Shown one piece after another: positions 1 through 8,188 of a stretch of 64,000 bases of DNA. The position numbers and the translations under genes were made by a program. Positions within the stretch are counted from its first letter, which is position 1. Each line of letters starts with the position of its first letter. This DNA is from Aquimarina muelleri DSM 19832. Lineage in GTDB: Bacteria > Bacteroidota > Bacteroidia > Flavobacteriales > Flavobacteriaceae. A model generated the notes under the pieces. The model saw only the letters and a program-made list of their open reading frames with translations, did no database searches and was not told the DNA's origin. The DNA lies in NCBI RefSeq assembly GCF_000430665.1, contig NZ_AUML01000002.1, positions 1 to 64,000 on the forward strand. The letters are read 5' to 3'.

Positions 1-351
1 ATTACCAGTACTCCAACAACCATATCCAATACCCCAAAAATGTCTGCCCCAATATTTATGCTTCAATTCAGGAAATTCCTCTTGAAGCTTTCTAGAACTT
101 CTGCCTTTTAATTTCTTAACTAAATCACTTACTTTTTGAGATGGACGATACTCTAAATGCATATGAACGTGATCTTTAGAAATCACTCCCTTTAAGATTT
201 GAATATCCTCAGAATCACATATTTGTATCAATAGAGAACGACAGCGTATCTGAATATCACCTTTCAAAACATGATAACGATATTTTGTACTCCAAACTAT
301 ATGAACGCTCAACCGAGAAACACTATGACCATTTGACCTTTGTTCTTGCAT
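1..351 (-). CDS. tnpA: IS200/IS605 family transposase TnpA (3' end outside window)
   Basis: The first 117 codons of a Y1 HUH transposase lie here and the gene runs off the left edge. The HUH metal-binding motif is visible as KDHVHMHLEYRP (about residues 60-71), preceded by the typical VWSTKYRYHVLKGD opening and followed by SDLVKKLKGRSSRKLQ and the HFWGIGYGCWSTGN block. The catalytic Tyr helix lies beyond the edge. TnpA of this family moves single-stranded DNA with subterminal hairpins. The start is the ATG at 349-351. No TnpB is seen on this side. The family call is firm; completeness cannot be judged. Confidence 0.92.
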   Translation of the reverse strand, partial: MQEQRSNGHSVSRLSVHIVWSTKYRYHVLKGDIQIRCRSLLIQICDSEDIQILKGVISKDHVHMHLEYRPSQKVSDLVKKLKGRSSRKLQEEFPELKHKYWGRHFWGIGYGCWSTGN

Positions 352-387
352 AAAACAAAGATAAAGGTTTTTAGAAGCTAAAGCGAA

Positions 388-403
388 ATGCACTAAAGTA
401 CAT
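388..403. repeat. Small imperfect hairpin upstream of tnpA, possible IS left-end hairpin
   Basis: The sequence ATGCACT-AA-AGTACAT is a 7-bp stem with one mismatch, 37 nt upstream of the transposase start. IS200/IS605 elements carry subterminal hairpins of this sort at the left end. The link is inferred from position only. Confidence 0.3.
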
Positions 404-503
404 AGTTTTAACTATTTTTGAGACCAATAAATTAATAGATTTAATCAAAAGAGTTTGATTTGGAATGCATTTGTAAAAAAATACTTTTTCTTTATATTAT
501 AAT

Positions 504-1403
504 TTAGGAATACAAAATTAAAAACACTCCTATCATAATACCCAATAATGGAATTAATTTCTTTCGCTTATTTTTTTCTTTAAAAACAAGACCACCAATA
601 ACAACAGCAATTAATATCTGACTTCGTTTTATAGCAGATAATAGCATAATTAATGCTTCAGGATCTTGTAAGGCTTTAAAATAAAAATAATCTGCAGCTT
701 GTAATAAAATACCAACAGCTACAATAGTCCACCTCCATTTAAACTCTTTTCGTTTTTCAACATAAGGAAACCATGTTATCGATAAAATGACCAATAAAAT
801 TAATATAGTGTACCAACAAAACCAAAACTGTAAGGTTTGTGGATTCAACTCCAAATGTTGAATTAAGAATTTGTCATATAAACCACTGGAAGCTCCTAAA
901 AATGTTGCTCCAATAATAGCGAATATCCATTTATTACTTTTAAAATTAATCCCTTCTTTTTTTCCTATTTTAGAATATAGCAATACTGAAAAGATAATAA
1001 GAAAAAAACCTATCCATTGTAAAAAATTAGGTTTCTCCTGATAAATTAAAATAGCACCAATAAAAGTAAAAAAAGGACCAGCTGAACGTATCGGAGTAAC
1101 AATAGTTATAGGCAAATGCTTTAAGGCTTGATATGCCAAAACCCAAGATGTTGTCATTATCATTGATTTCACAAAAATAAAACCATGAGTTTTCCAAGAA
1201 ATGCTAGTAATCTGAAATCCTATTTCTTTAGTATATTCTGGAAAATAGAGAGAGCCTATAAAAAATGGAAGAAGTAACAAAAATCCAGAACAAATTGTGC
1301 CCAAAAGCACAGGAAAAACTTCATTTCCTTGTACCGCATGTTTTTTACACAAATTATGTAATCCTAAAAAAAGTGCTGCCAATAAGCCTAAATACATCCA
1401 CAT
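504..1403 (-). CDS. EamA/DMT-family membrane transporter
   Basis: A 299-aa protein with about ten hydrophobic segments arranged as two repeats of five, the layout of the drug/metabolite transporter (EamA) superfamily. The first half holds a KKHAVQGNE loop after TM1 and the typical P-I-R-S-A-G-P-F-F motif around residue 107. The second half ends with KRSQILIAVVIGGLVFKEKNKRKK, the usual last EamA pair with positively charged tail. It probably exports a small metabolite across the inner membrane; the substrate cannot be told. The start is ATG at 1403, with a second ATG two codons in. Confidence 0.85.
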   Translation of the reverse strand: MWMYLGLLAALFLGLHNLCKKHAVQGNEVFPVLLGTICSGFLLLLPFFIGSLYFPEYTKEIGFQITSISWKTHGFIFVKSMIMTTSWVLAYQALKHLPITIVTPIRSAGPFFTFIGAILIYQEKPNFLQWIGFFLIIFSVLLYSKIGKKEGINFKSNKWIFAIIGATFLGASSGLYDKFLIQHLELNPQTLQFWFCWYTILILLVILSITWFPYVEKRKEFKWRWTIVAVGILLQAADYFYFKALQDPEALIMLLSAIKRSQILIAVVIGGLVFKEKNKRKKLIPLLGIMIGVFLILYS

Positions 1404-1480
1404 GGCGCGAATATAGTTTTTTAAGCCATTTTATAATTAAAAAACTAAGTGATTTTTATGATTTTTAGAAATAACCAATT

Positions 1481-2125
1481 TTATTTAAATGTATAGCGTT
1501 GCTCATCTGTTGAAGATGCATTTAGTAATTGATTAAATGTTCTTATAGTATTAAAATTTCGGGTAATTTCTCCAGATACAGCGACTCCAGAAACACCTGT
1601 CTCTAGTATATTTGTAACATCTTCTATAGTTATACCTCCAACACCAATAATTGGAGTTTCAGTTTTTAAGATCTCTGTAATTGCAGTATATCCATTTAAA
1701 CCTAAAGCTGTACTTAAAATGTCTTTGGTTGTTATTTGTCTAAAAGGACCTAAACTAATATAATCAACTTCTTTACCAATTAATGTTTCGCAATCTTGTA
1801 AGGTATTTGCTGTACCACCAATAATTTGCCAAGAGTCTAAATATTTTCTGACTATAGTAGGACAGTAGCCTGTTTTTTTTAAGTGTACACCATCTGCTTT
1901 AACTTCTTTTGCTATTTTGTAATGATCGCTAATAATTAATCTAGTTTGAAAATGAGAAGTAATCTCTCTGGCTTCTTTTGCTAATTTTAAAAGTTTTTTT
2001 GGGGAAATATTTTTAAAACGTAATTGCACTAATTCTGCGCCAGAGGTACATGCTTTCTGGATGTTTTCCAGATGTTCTTTGGGAGAATTTCCTTGAGATA
2101 TGTAGTGTAGTTTAGATATAATCAT
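1481..2125 (-). CDS. thiE: Thiamine phosphate synthase
   Basis: A 214-aa TIM-barrel enzyme that couples HMP-pyrophosphate with the thiazole phosphate to give thiamine phosphate. Family marks are the N-terminal LVQLRFKN, the VHLKKTGY strand, the IIGGTANT turn, the DYISLGPFRQITTKD pyrophosphate loop (about residues 120-134) and the C-terminal IIGVGGI phosphate-binding strand. The usual IND-R motif reads IISDHYK. The gene stands alone, without thiC/G/H beside it and without a visible TPP riboswitch upstream. It could be a TenI-like thiazole tautomerase paralogue, but the GPFR-TTK loop favours ThiE. Confidence 0.85.
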   Translation of the reverse strand: MIISKLHYISQGNSPKEHLENIQKACTSGAELVQLRFKNISPKKLLKLAKEAREITSHFQTRLIISDHYKIAKEVKADGVHLKKTGYCPTIVRKYLDSWQIIGGTANTLQDCETLIGKEVDYISLGPFRQITTKDILSTALGLNGYTAITEILKTETPIIGVGGITIEDVTNILETGVSGVAVSGEITRNFNTIRTFNQLLNASSTDEQRYTFK

Positions 2126-2306
2126 GTCTTAGTTAATTATTATTGGATACATTTTACCAAATAAACTTATGCTTAAATTAAAAAAAAGTTGTGTTCTAAT
2201 ATTTTGCATTTTTAAAGGTATTCATAAAAATATCTTTCTTAACTATTACACAAACATAGTAGTGTTTAATTAAGGACATGTTATAATATATCCTAATAAC
2301 GGTACC

Positions 2307-2918
2307 TTAAATACTAACTATTTTGGAATGTTCCATAAAGTAAGACTCAAAACGTTTTAGTTTTGGATGTATGTTTTCTGAATATAATACAAATTGGCAT
2401 TTTTTAATACTTTGAGTAATCGAAACAAGAGCAGTATATACTGAATTTTGAGTTAGAAATTCAGCATCGTCTATACTAAATATCTTTAGTTGAGAAGTAC
2501 TTACTCCATTCAATAAGAACAACTTGTTCATGGTCTTGGGTGTAGAAATAAGAATATCTACCCCCATAAATATTTCTGATTTTTGCACATCAATATGAAG
2601 CTGTTCATACCCTACATAAACTCGTAATGAATTATGTTTAGTATATGTTAAAAAAGCATCATATAATTCCATAGCTTTTTCCTTATTTTCTACAAGAACT
2701 ACGGCTCTTGGTGCATTTCCCACTGCTTCACATTTTAATTTTTGCAAAGTTGTAAGTATAAGCGTAGTTGTTTTTCCACTATCCTTTGGAGCGGTGCAAA
2801 AAACATTAGCTCCACTTTTTATTACAGGAATACTACTTTTCTGAAAAGGAGTAGGTGTTGTTATTTCTAGATACTCTAGCTTCTCTTGTATATCGGAGTG
2901 TAATTTTTTAAAAGGCAT
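2307..2918 (-). CDS. Single-domain DEAD-box-like ATPase
   Basis: A 203-aa protein matching only the first RecA domain of DEAD-box RNA helicases. A Q motif is seen (TPTPFQKSSIP, about residues 21-31), a Walker A reading APKDSGKTTT (43-52), a VLVENKEKAMELY motif Ia region and an ISTPKTM motif Ib. The DEAD box is degenerate (SIDDAEF) and no SAT motif is evident; the second RecA domain is absent and the frame ends cleanly. Small proteins of this type appear to be a regular flavobacterial family rather than a truncation. ATP binding is likely, unwinding by itself is doubtful. Confidence 0.8.
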   Translation of the reverse strand: MPFKKLHSDIQEKLEYLEITTPTPFQKSSIPVIKSGANVFCTAPKDSGKTTTLILTTLQKLKCEAVGNAPRAVVLVENKEKAMELYDAFLTYTKHNSLRVYVGYEQLHIDVQKSEIFMGVDILISTPKTMNKLFLLNGVSTSQLKIFSIDDAEFLTQNSVYTALVSITQSIKKCQFVLYSENIHPKLKRFESYFMEHSKIVSI

Positions 2919-3171
2919 AGAAATTAAAGAGGTAACAGTTTAGCGTAAAATTCATAAATAATAAAAGCAAATATACTACCTAGAAACGAAATAAAAGGAC
3001 GTAATCACTTTTTCTATTTTAGAACTCCAGTTGCTGATATGCTATTAAATTAATAAAACCCTTATATAAAACAAATAATACATTTACCAAAAGGGCACTT
3101 TCCTTTGGTAAAAATGAAGTTAAATCTATCTTAATTGATATAAGTCAACAGTATTGATTTTTATAGTAATG

Positions 3172-3179
3172 TAAATTTG
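3172..3179 (+). promoter_or_regulatory. Bacteroidota -7 promoter element (TAAATTTG)
   Basis: TAAATTTG fits the Bacteroidota -7 consensus TAnnTTTG and lies 28 nt before the ATG of the Old Yellow Enzyme gene. No clear TTTG is found at the usual -33 distance. Confidence 0.5.
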
Positions 3180-3207
3180 TAATATTAATAAACTATAAAT
3201 ACAGTAT

Positions 3208-4302
3208 ATGAGCAAACAACATTTATTAACTCCATATAGTAAAAACATTACCCTAAATAACAGAATTGTCATGGCACCTATGACACGTAGTAGGGCAAAT
3301 AATGAAGGTAATGTACCAACTGATGATTTACATGGTTTGTACTACGAACAACGTGCATCAGCAGGTCTAATAATTACAGAAGGCTCCCAAGTATCAAGTA
3401 AAGCCGTAGGTTATATAAATACCCCTGGTATCTTCACAGAAGCACAATTACAAGGTTGGAAAAAAGTAACAAAACGAGTACACGATAAAGGTGGAAAAAT
3501 ATTTATTCAATTATGGCATGTAGGGCGTATATCACATCCTGATTTTCATGATGGAGAATTGCCATTATCCGCATCAGCTATAAATCCAAATACTAAGTCA
3601 TATACTCCAGAAGGATTTAAAGATACTGTTACACCTAAGGAAATGACTATTACTGATATTAAAACTACGGTTAGCGATTTTCAAAATGCAGCAAAAAATG
3701 CCGTAAAAGCAGGTTTTGATGGAGTAGAAATACATTCCTCTAATGGCTATTTATTTCATCAATTCTTTAGTGAATCCTCTAATAAAAGAAGGGATGAATA
3801 TGGTGGTAGTATAGAAAATAAAACTCGTTTCTTTTTTGAAGTATTAGATGCCATGAAAGAAGTGATCCCACAGGAAAAAATTGGAGCACGTTTTAATCCA
3901 TCACTAAATGGTCTATTTGGTATGACTATAGATAAAGACACAATCCCAACGTTTGAATACATCATTAAAAAATTAAATAATTATAATTTAGCATATGTAC
4001 ACCTTTCTGAGCCATTTACAGATGTTTCAGAAACACCATATGCCGTAACAGAAATTGCTAAGCATTTCCGTCCGCTATATAATGGAACATTAATGATTAA
4101 TACAGCGTTCGATCAAGAAAAAGGAAATAAAATAATTGAAGAAGGATATGCAGATTTAGTTGCTTATGGCAAACCATTTATCTCAAATCCAGATTTAGTG
4201 GAGCGTTTTAAAAATAATTTAGATTTGGCAGAATGGGATCAAGACACATTTTATACAACAGGAGCAAAAGGCTATACAGATTATCCTAAAACCTCAAAAT
4301 AA
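3208..4302 (+). CDS. Old Yellow Enzyme family alkene reductase (NemA-like)
   Basis: A 364-aa FMN-dependent ene-reductase. The N-terminal FMN-binding stretch NRIVMAPMTRSRA, FIQLWHVGR, and the substrate-binding HSSNGYLFHQF (His and Asn of the HxxN pair plus Tyr, about residues 177-187) are present, followed by SSNKRRDEYGGSIENKTRF, which is diagnostic of the family. The C-terminal ADLVAYGKPFISNPDLVERF closes the barrel. It should reduce activated C=C bonds or nitro compounds with NAD(P)H in the cytosol. It appears monocistronic, with a -7 promoter 28 nt upstream and a strong terminator 140 nt downstream. The physiological substrate is unknown. Confidence 0.93.
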   Translation: MSKQHLLTPYSKNITLNNRIVMAPMTRSRANNEGNVPTDDLHGLYYEQRASAGLIITEGSQVSSKAVGYINTPGIFTEAQLQGWKKVTKRVHDKGGKIFIQLWHVGRISHPDFHDGELPLSASAINPNTKSYTPEGFKDTVTPKEMTITDIKTTVSDFQNAAKNAVKAGFDGVEIHSSNGYLFHQFFSESSNKRRDEYGGSIENKTRFFFEVLDAMKEVIPQEKIGARFNPSLNGLFGMTIDKDTIPTFEYIIKKLNNYNLAYVHLSEPFTDVSETPYAVTEIAKHFRPLYNGTLMINTAFDQEKGNKIIEEGYADLVAYGKPFISNPDLVERFKNNLDLAEWDQDTFYTTGAKGYTDYPKTSK

Positions 4303-4444
4303 ATAGTTTAACTAAAACACGTAGCTTTGAAATCATTTTATGGAGAAAATATTATTATGGGGATAACGCGTATTGCTATATCTTTAATTCCATCCTAAAT
4401 TAACATCTGGAAACTTATTATGTTTTCTGTTTTATTTTAGATCA

Positions 4445-4482
4445 AAAAGCAGTACCTAAAATGATTTTAGATACTGCTTTTT
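4445..4482 (+). terminator. Rho-independent terminator after the Old Yellow Enzyme gene
   Basis: AAAAGCAGTA pairs with TACTGCTTTT, and the interior holds CTAAAAT-ATTTTAG, giving a long stem, followed by a T run. It is 140 nt downstream of the reductase stop. Confidence 0.75.
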
Positions 4483-4487
4483 TGTTG

Positions 4488-4618
4488 TAACTCGAGTTCG
4501 ATTAATTAATATTCAGATGTCCCATAAAAATCGTCAATTTGAGTAATTTTCCGTATCAGTATCTCGACAAATCCTGTCTTGAATTCGATACAAAATTCTT
4601 AGCAGAATTTTACTCAAA
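4488..4618. repeat. Dispersed repeat, copy A (inverted copy at 31849-32023)
   Basis: Two blocks, TAACTCGAGTTCGATT at the left end and an ATTCTTAGCAGAA-TTTACTCAAA block at 4586-4618, recur in reverse orientation and in matching order at 31849-32023. The inner sequence has diverged. It carries no gene and looks like a genome-wide non-coding repeat. Confidence 0.6.
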
Positions 4619-4966
4619 CAGACGTATTTCAAAAATGAATCGAACTCAGTCCATCAATGGACAAATCCAAATAATTAGTCATATGATAAATTTGTTGTAT
4701 CACTATAAATATTTTTTTTCACTACACTTATCCAGTATAGATATAATTACTGACTATAATAAACTCAACTTGTTTCGTACAATCTATATTCTTTAATTGT
4801 TTCTTTTAAATAGGTAATACCCTCTAGATACATAAGGGAAAACACTCATTATAAAGGGGGTAAAAACCTATTGTATCATGCTTACCTATAAATTAATTTA
4901 GCTACTCAATCAAGATATAAAAGATCTCTTGATACAATTCTAAATATTAATCATAATACTTTTTAG

Positions 4967-5167
4967 ATGAATTATTTAAAAAAACTTTTTCCTAGCATAG
5001 TTAGTATTCAAGATTTAACAAGAATAGGTGCTAGTCTTACTTTTTCTATCTGTTTTGCAGAACTGTTTTTTAAATTTGGAAGTTTTACTTTAGAATGTTT
5101 ATCATTTCTTATTCTATGGTTTTTTACCAATAAACTCATTGACTTCTTAATGATGAAAAAGAAATAA
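4967..5167 (+). CDS. Small membrane protein of unknown function, first gene of a four-gene cassette
   Basis: A 66-aa protein with a charged N-terminus (MNYLKKLFPS), a hydrophobic stretch at about residues 22-37 (GASLTFSICFAELFFKF) and another at about 42-60 (LECLSFLILWFFTNKLIDFL), ending in MMKKK. It could be a two-helix hairpin in the inner membrane or a holin-like peptide; no family is recognised. Only one base separates its stop from the next ATG, so it is very probably translated together with the 662-aa protein. A role in membrane release or anchoring of that product is a guess from size and position. Confidence 0.6.
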   Translation: MNYLKKLFPSIVSIQDLTRIGASLTFSICFAELFFKFGSFTLECLSFLILWFFTNKLIDFLMMKKK

Positions 5168-5168
5168 C

Positions 5169-7157
5169 ATGAAAACAATTACTATAAAGCAAATCAAGTG
5201 TTTCGAAAATGAAGATTTAGCAGGGGATGATGAAATACGTCTCGAAATTAGAGCCGATGGTAATACTACAGACACCTTACATAATGAAGATTTTAATGAT
5301 GGAGAGACATGGACATTAAATAAATCTTATAATTTCACTAATCATATACAGTTTAAGATGATGGAAGGGGATTGGCCAGATCCTGATGATCATTTAGGAA
5401 CACATATCATTAATTCGAACACCTCTCTTATTAATGCAGCAGTATCTTTTACAAAGGACGATGCTGATTATGAATTGCTATTTGATCTTATCGTTCAAAA
5501 CACAACGACCCCTGCAGAAACAACTGATCCACTCACAGGTTCTATAACAATTCGCCAATTTTTTAGTAGAATAGGAAAAGGCATTATTCCCCAAGCAGAA
5601 TATGATAATTATATTGAGGATAATAGGCTATACAGAATAGGCAATGAAGTTATTAGTCTAAGAGATACTTTTCAACGTCATAGTTCTCAAGATGGTAATA
5701 AAAGTAACACAAAATGGGTTCGCAATTGGATCCAGACTCATTGCAACTATAGAAGTCCGGATACGTATATAGGAGATAAACCAGAAGTGTCCTCAGCAGT
5801 TAGCATTTTTTTTACAGGAAAAAATTGGAAAACAGTTAAAAATGAAAAAAGTGTTCAGATTTCAGGATTTCAAGACTATAGCAGAGTTACTTATACAGAT
5901 AATCCATTTACTCATGAAACCAGAGATTGGAACTGGGATGTAATTCCAGACCCTCAATTCATGTATTTATTAGGAGAAGGGTATAAAGGTAAGGGGAGTG
6001 GAACAAACAGAATACCTGTTATTCATAATGAATGGGAAACAGGATCATTTCCCTTGCAATGGCGTCCATTTTGGGGAGAATATCTTACCTTTTGGGGGCG
6101 TCATATATGGGATGTAGGACATGCCCCAACAGTTACCGAAATTCATCCAGCACACACTATTATAAGAGAACATACCAGTGCTGCTCCCATAGGAACAAAT
6201 AGAGTAGTGGTACCTATTAATGAAGCATATATTGGTATGGGGTTATCTGGGGGGTATCCAGGACATAGCGGAGATAGATGGGATGCAGAATTTGGAGGAG
6301 TTCCGGATGATGTATGGGGGGATACTACAGATTGCTGGTCTACAAATCTAAAAAAACATCCAGTTAAATTTAAGTTTTACCCACCTGTTAAAAGACCCAA
6401 TAATAATGCTACTCTAAAATTTAACATAAAACTTTGTCAACATATTTTAGTAAATAACAATAATGAGTTAGACGATTTTCTCGAACTTACCCAAAATGAT
6501 AACCCAGCCTATGGCGGAGAGGATTTAGCATTCAGAGATTGGAATACAACTTCTGGTTTTAGTAGAGAAAATACCAGTAATGAGTTTAAGCCTTCTTTCA
6601 CTCTTAAAGAAGGCCCAGATGGTATGCAATCCTATTATGATGTTGTGATAGACTTAAGCGAAATGTCTAAGATCCCTGTGGGCTATCATGCAATCATTCA
6701 ATGTGGGTGGAATACCACAGCAAATACTACATTACAAAAATATGAAGTAACTTTTAAAACCATTAAAGCACTATCAACAGATGAATGGTATGATGATTGG
6801 CATTTGTATTATGGGGTTAATGGCCTTTGGAGTGCCTGGTGGACTGATGATTTTGTAGAAGAGGGGGATACCTATACACACAATAAAAAATTTAGTTTTT
6901 GGACCGTAGATGATATGCCTATTGTAATTAGAGATACAGGTATAGAATGGGATGGAACAGATTATGCTAATGAAAAACTAGATACTATAGATCTAATTCT
7001 TAAAGGGGCGGATCACTTTAATAGTCTTCGAAGTAAAGCAGCCACAGACGATCACTTAACAATACTCTCAGATACTTCAAATATTATCGAGTTTAGAGTA
7101 AAGGGAAAAGGTGGAGATACTTCACATCAATGGAAGATAAAAATCGAAAAAAAATAA
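5169..7157 (+). CDS. 662-aa protein of unknown function with a C2-like N-terminal domain
   Basis: No family was recognised with certainty. Residues 1-110 form a beta-rich, acidic module (ITIKQIKCFENEDLAGDDEIRLEI...) that resembles small C2-like sandwiches; a second, related beta module seems to close the protein (about 590-662). The middle is rich in Trp, Asp and His and contains GRHIWDVGHAPTVTEIHP (about residues 316-333), a His/Glu/Asp motif suggestive of a metal or catalytic site. No signal peptide, TM segment or lipobox is present, so it is either cytosolic or exported by a non-Sec route. It is packed between the small membrane gene and the 340-aa gene. Existence of the gene is certain, function is open. 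Confidence 0.85.
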   Translation: MKTITIKQIKCFENEDLAGDDEIRLEIRADGNTTDTLHNEDFNDGETWTLNKSYNFTNHIQFKMMEGDWPDPDDHLGTHIINSNTSLINAAVSFTKDDADYELLFDLIVQNTTTPAETTDPLTGSITIRQFFSRIGKGIIPQAEYDNYIEDNRLYRIGNEVISLRDTFQRHSSQDGNKSNTKWVRNWIQTHCNYRSPDTYIGDKPEVSSAVSIFFTGKNWKTVKNEKSVQISGFQDYSRVTYTDNPFTHETRDWNWDVIPDPQFMYLLGEGYKGKGSGTNRIPVIHNEWETGSFPLQWRPFWGEYLTFWGRHIWDVGHAPTVTEIHPAHTIIREHTSAAPIGTNRVVVPINEAYIGMGLSGGYPGHSGDRWDAEFGGVPDDVWGDTTDCWSTNLKKHPVKFKFYPPVKRPNNNATLKFNIKLCQHILVNNNNELDDFLELTQNDNPAYGGEDLAFRDWNTTSGFSRENTSNEFKPSFTLKEGPDGMQSYYDVVIDLSEMSKIPVGYHAIIQCGWNTTANTTLQKYEVTFKTIKALSTDEWYDDWHLYYGVNGLWSAWWTDDFVEEGDTYTHNKKFSFWTVDDMPIVIRDTGIEWDGTDYANEKLDTIDLILKGADHFNSLRSKAATDDHLTILSDTSNIIEFRVKGKGGDTSHQWKIKIEKK

Positions 7158-7165
7158 ACTGTATT

Positions 7166-8188
7166 ATGAATATAATACCACAAATAGAATTAGCGATCAC
7201 CCAAGGAAGATTACTAAAAAGGCTCAAAAATACAAAAGGAACCCACAATTATATAAATCCAATAGAATTAGCAATTCCAGCTTTACTTTCCGTATCAGGA
7301 GGACCTAAAGAAATAGTGCCCTATTATCAAAATACTTCCGATAATATAAGTGATATTAAGGTAGTTTTCAAAGGTATATTATACCATACAGCCAATGCAA
7401 TGCTTACTCATAACAAAAAATTAGGCGAAATGGCACTCAATCATCCCGCAATACGTGACAAAATTCATGTCGGCCCACTTGCTCGATTAACATATCCAGA
7501 AAAAACAACTAGAGCTCTGGGATTATTATTCGTAGATACATCAACATATTTAGGATTACGTAATAAAGGAAATATGGATTGGGATGATGGTACTTATGAA
7601 ACTGCAATGGCAATAAGCTATCTTTGGAGAAGGGTTATGACCGATAAGTTTAAGTTAACCCAATCGCATAATCAAGTTCATTTTGAAACCAGAATATATT
7701 TAAAAAACTTGTTGAAAAAATATCCAGACCAACCCTTTGTTCGGTTTGTAGAAGAACGCTTTAAAATGGCATGGTATTTAAAAAATGATCCACAAAAAAA
7801 AGAAGTTAAAAATTATTTCTCTACACTTTCTAAAATCAAAGGTACAGATGATACCTCTAAGTTATGGCGTTTACTTAGTAATTCATCACTCATTGATTTT
7901 GGTTTACGCTATCCTGATCCAGAACTACTACAAGAAAGTTTTGAAAATCTGGAATCTGATTTAGAACAAAAAATAATAGAACAACCTGCAATACAACTAG
8001 CGAAGGCAAAAATGTTTGCACAAATTAAAGATACTACTTCAGTAAAAAAAATAGCATTAAAACTTTCTAAATATAATAGTATATTTTATAAAAAAGAGTC
8101 CATACAACTCTACAATATAATTGGAGACACAAAAAAATCAACCCTTTTACAAAAACAACTTTTAAACACACAAAATTATGGCAACTGA
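7166..8188 (+). CDS. 340-aa helical protein of unknown function
   Basis: The protein starts best at the ATG at 7166 (MNIIPQIELAITQGRLL), 8 nt after the previous stop; an ATG at 7130 would overlap the upstream gene by 28 nt and add twelve Lys/Asn-rich residues. The rest is alpha-helical, with PIELAIPALLSVSGGPKEIV near the start, a central RLTYPEKTTRALGLLFVD segment, and a C-terminal half with helix pairs that could form TPR-like repeats. No signal peptide or TM segment is seen. Its stop overlaps the start of the repeat protein by 11 nt. No database family is recognised; a structural or chaperone role for its neighbours is conjecture. Confidence 0.8.
   Translation: MNIIPQIELAITQGRLLKRLKNTKGTHNYINPIELAIPALLSVSGGPKEIVPYYQNTSDNISDIKVVFKGILYHTANAMLTHNKKLGEMALNHPAIRDKIHVGPLARLTYPEKTTRALGLLFVDTSTYLGLRNKGNMDWDDGTYETAMAISYLWRRVMTDKFKLTQSHNQVHFETRIYLKNLLKKYPDQPFVRFVEERFKMAWYLKNDPQKKEVKNYFSTLSKIKGTDDTSKLWRLLSNSSLIDFGLRYPDPELLQESFENLESDLEQKIIEQPAIQLAKAKMFAQIKDTTSVKKIALKLSKYNSIFYKKESIQLYNIIGDTKKSTLLQKQLLNTQNYGN

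Larger units (their letters stand above)
4303..4966. other. 664-bp intergenic region with a terminator and one copy of a dispersed repeat
   Basis: Apart from the terminator at 4445-4482 and the dispersed repeat at 4488-4618 (listed separately) no gene was recognised. An 85-codon open frame at 4539-4796 lies over the repeat and has the composition of non-coding DNA. The last 100 bases hold the promoter region of the small membrane gene at 4967, but no clear TAnnTTTG was found. Confidence 0.6.

Noticed and set aside
1481-2125. TPP riboswitch upstream of thiE
   Set aside because: No THI-box-like conserved CTGAGA or paired arms could be seen in the 2126-2306 spacer.
4539-4796. 85-codon open frame on the + strand
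   Set aside because: It overlies the dispersed repeat and AT-rich spacer, has no domain, and the repeat copy at 31.8 kb does not keep the frame open.
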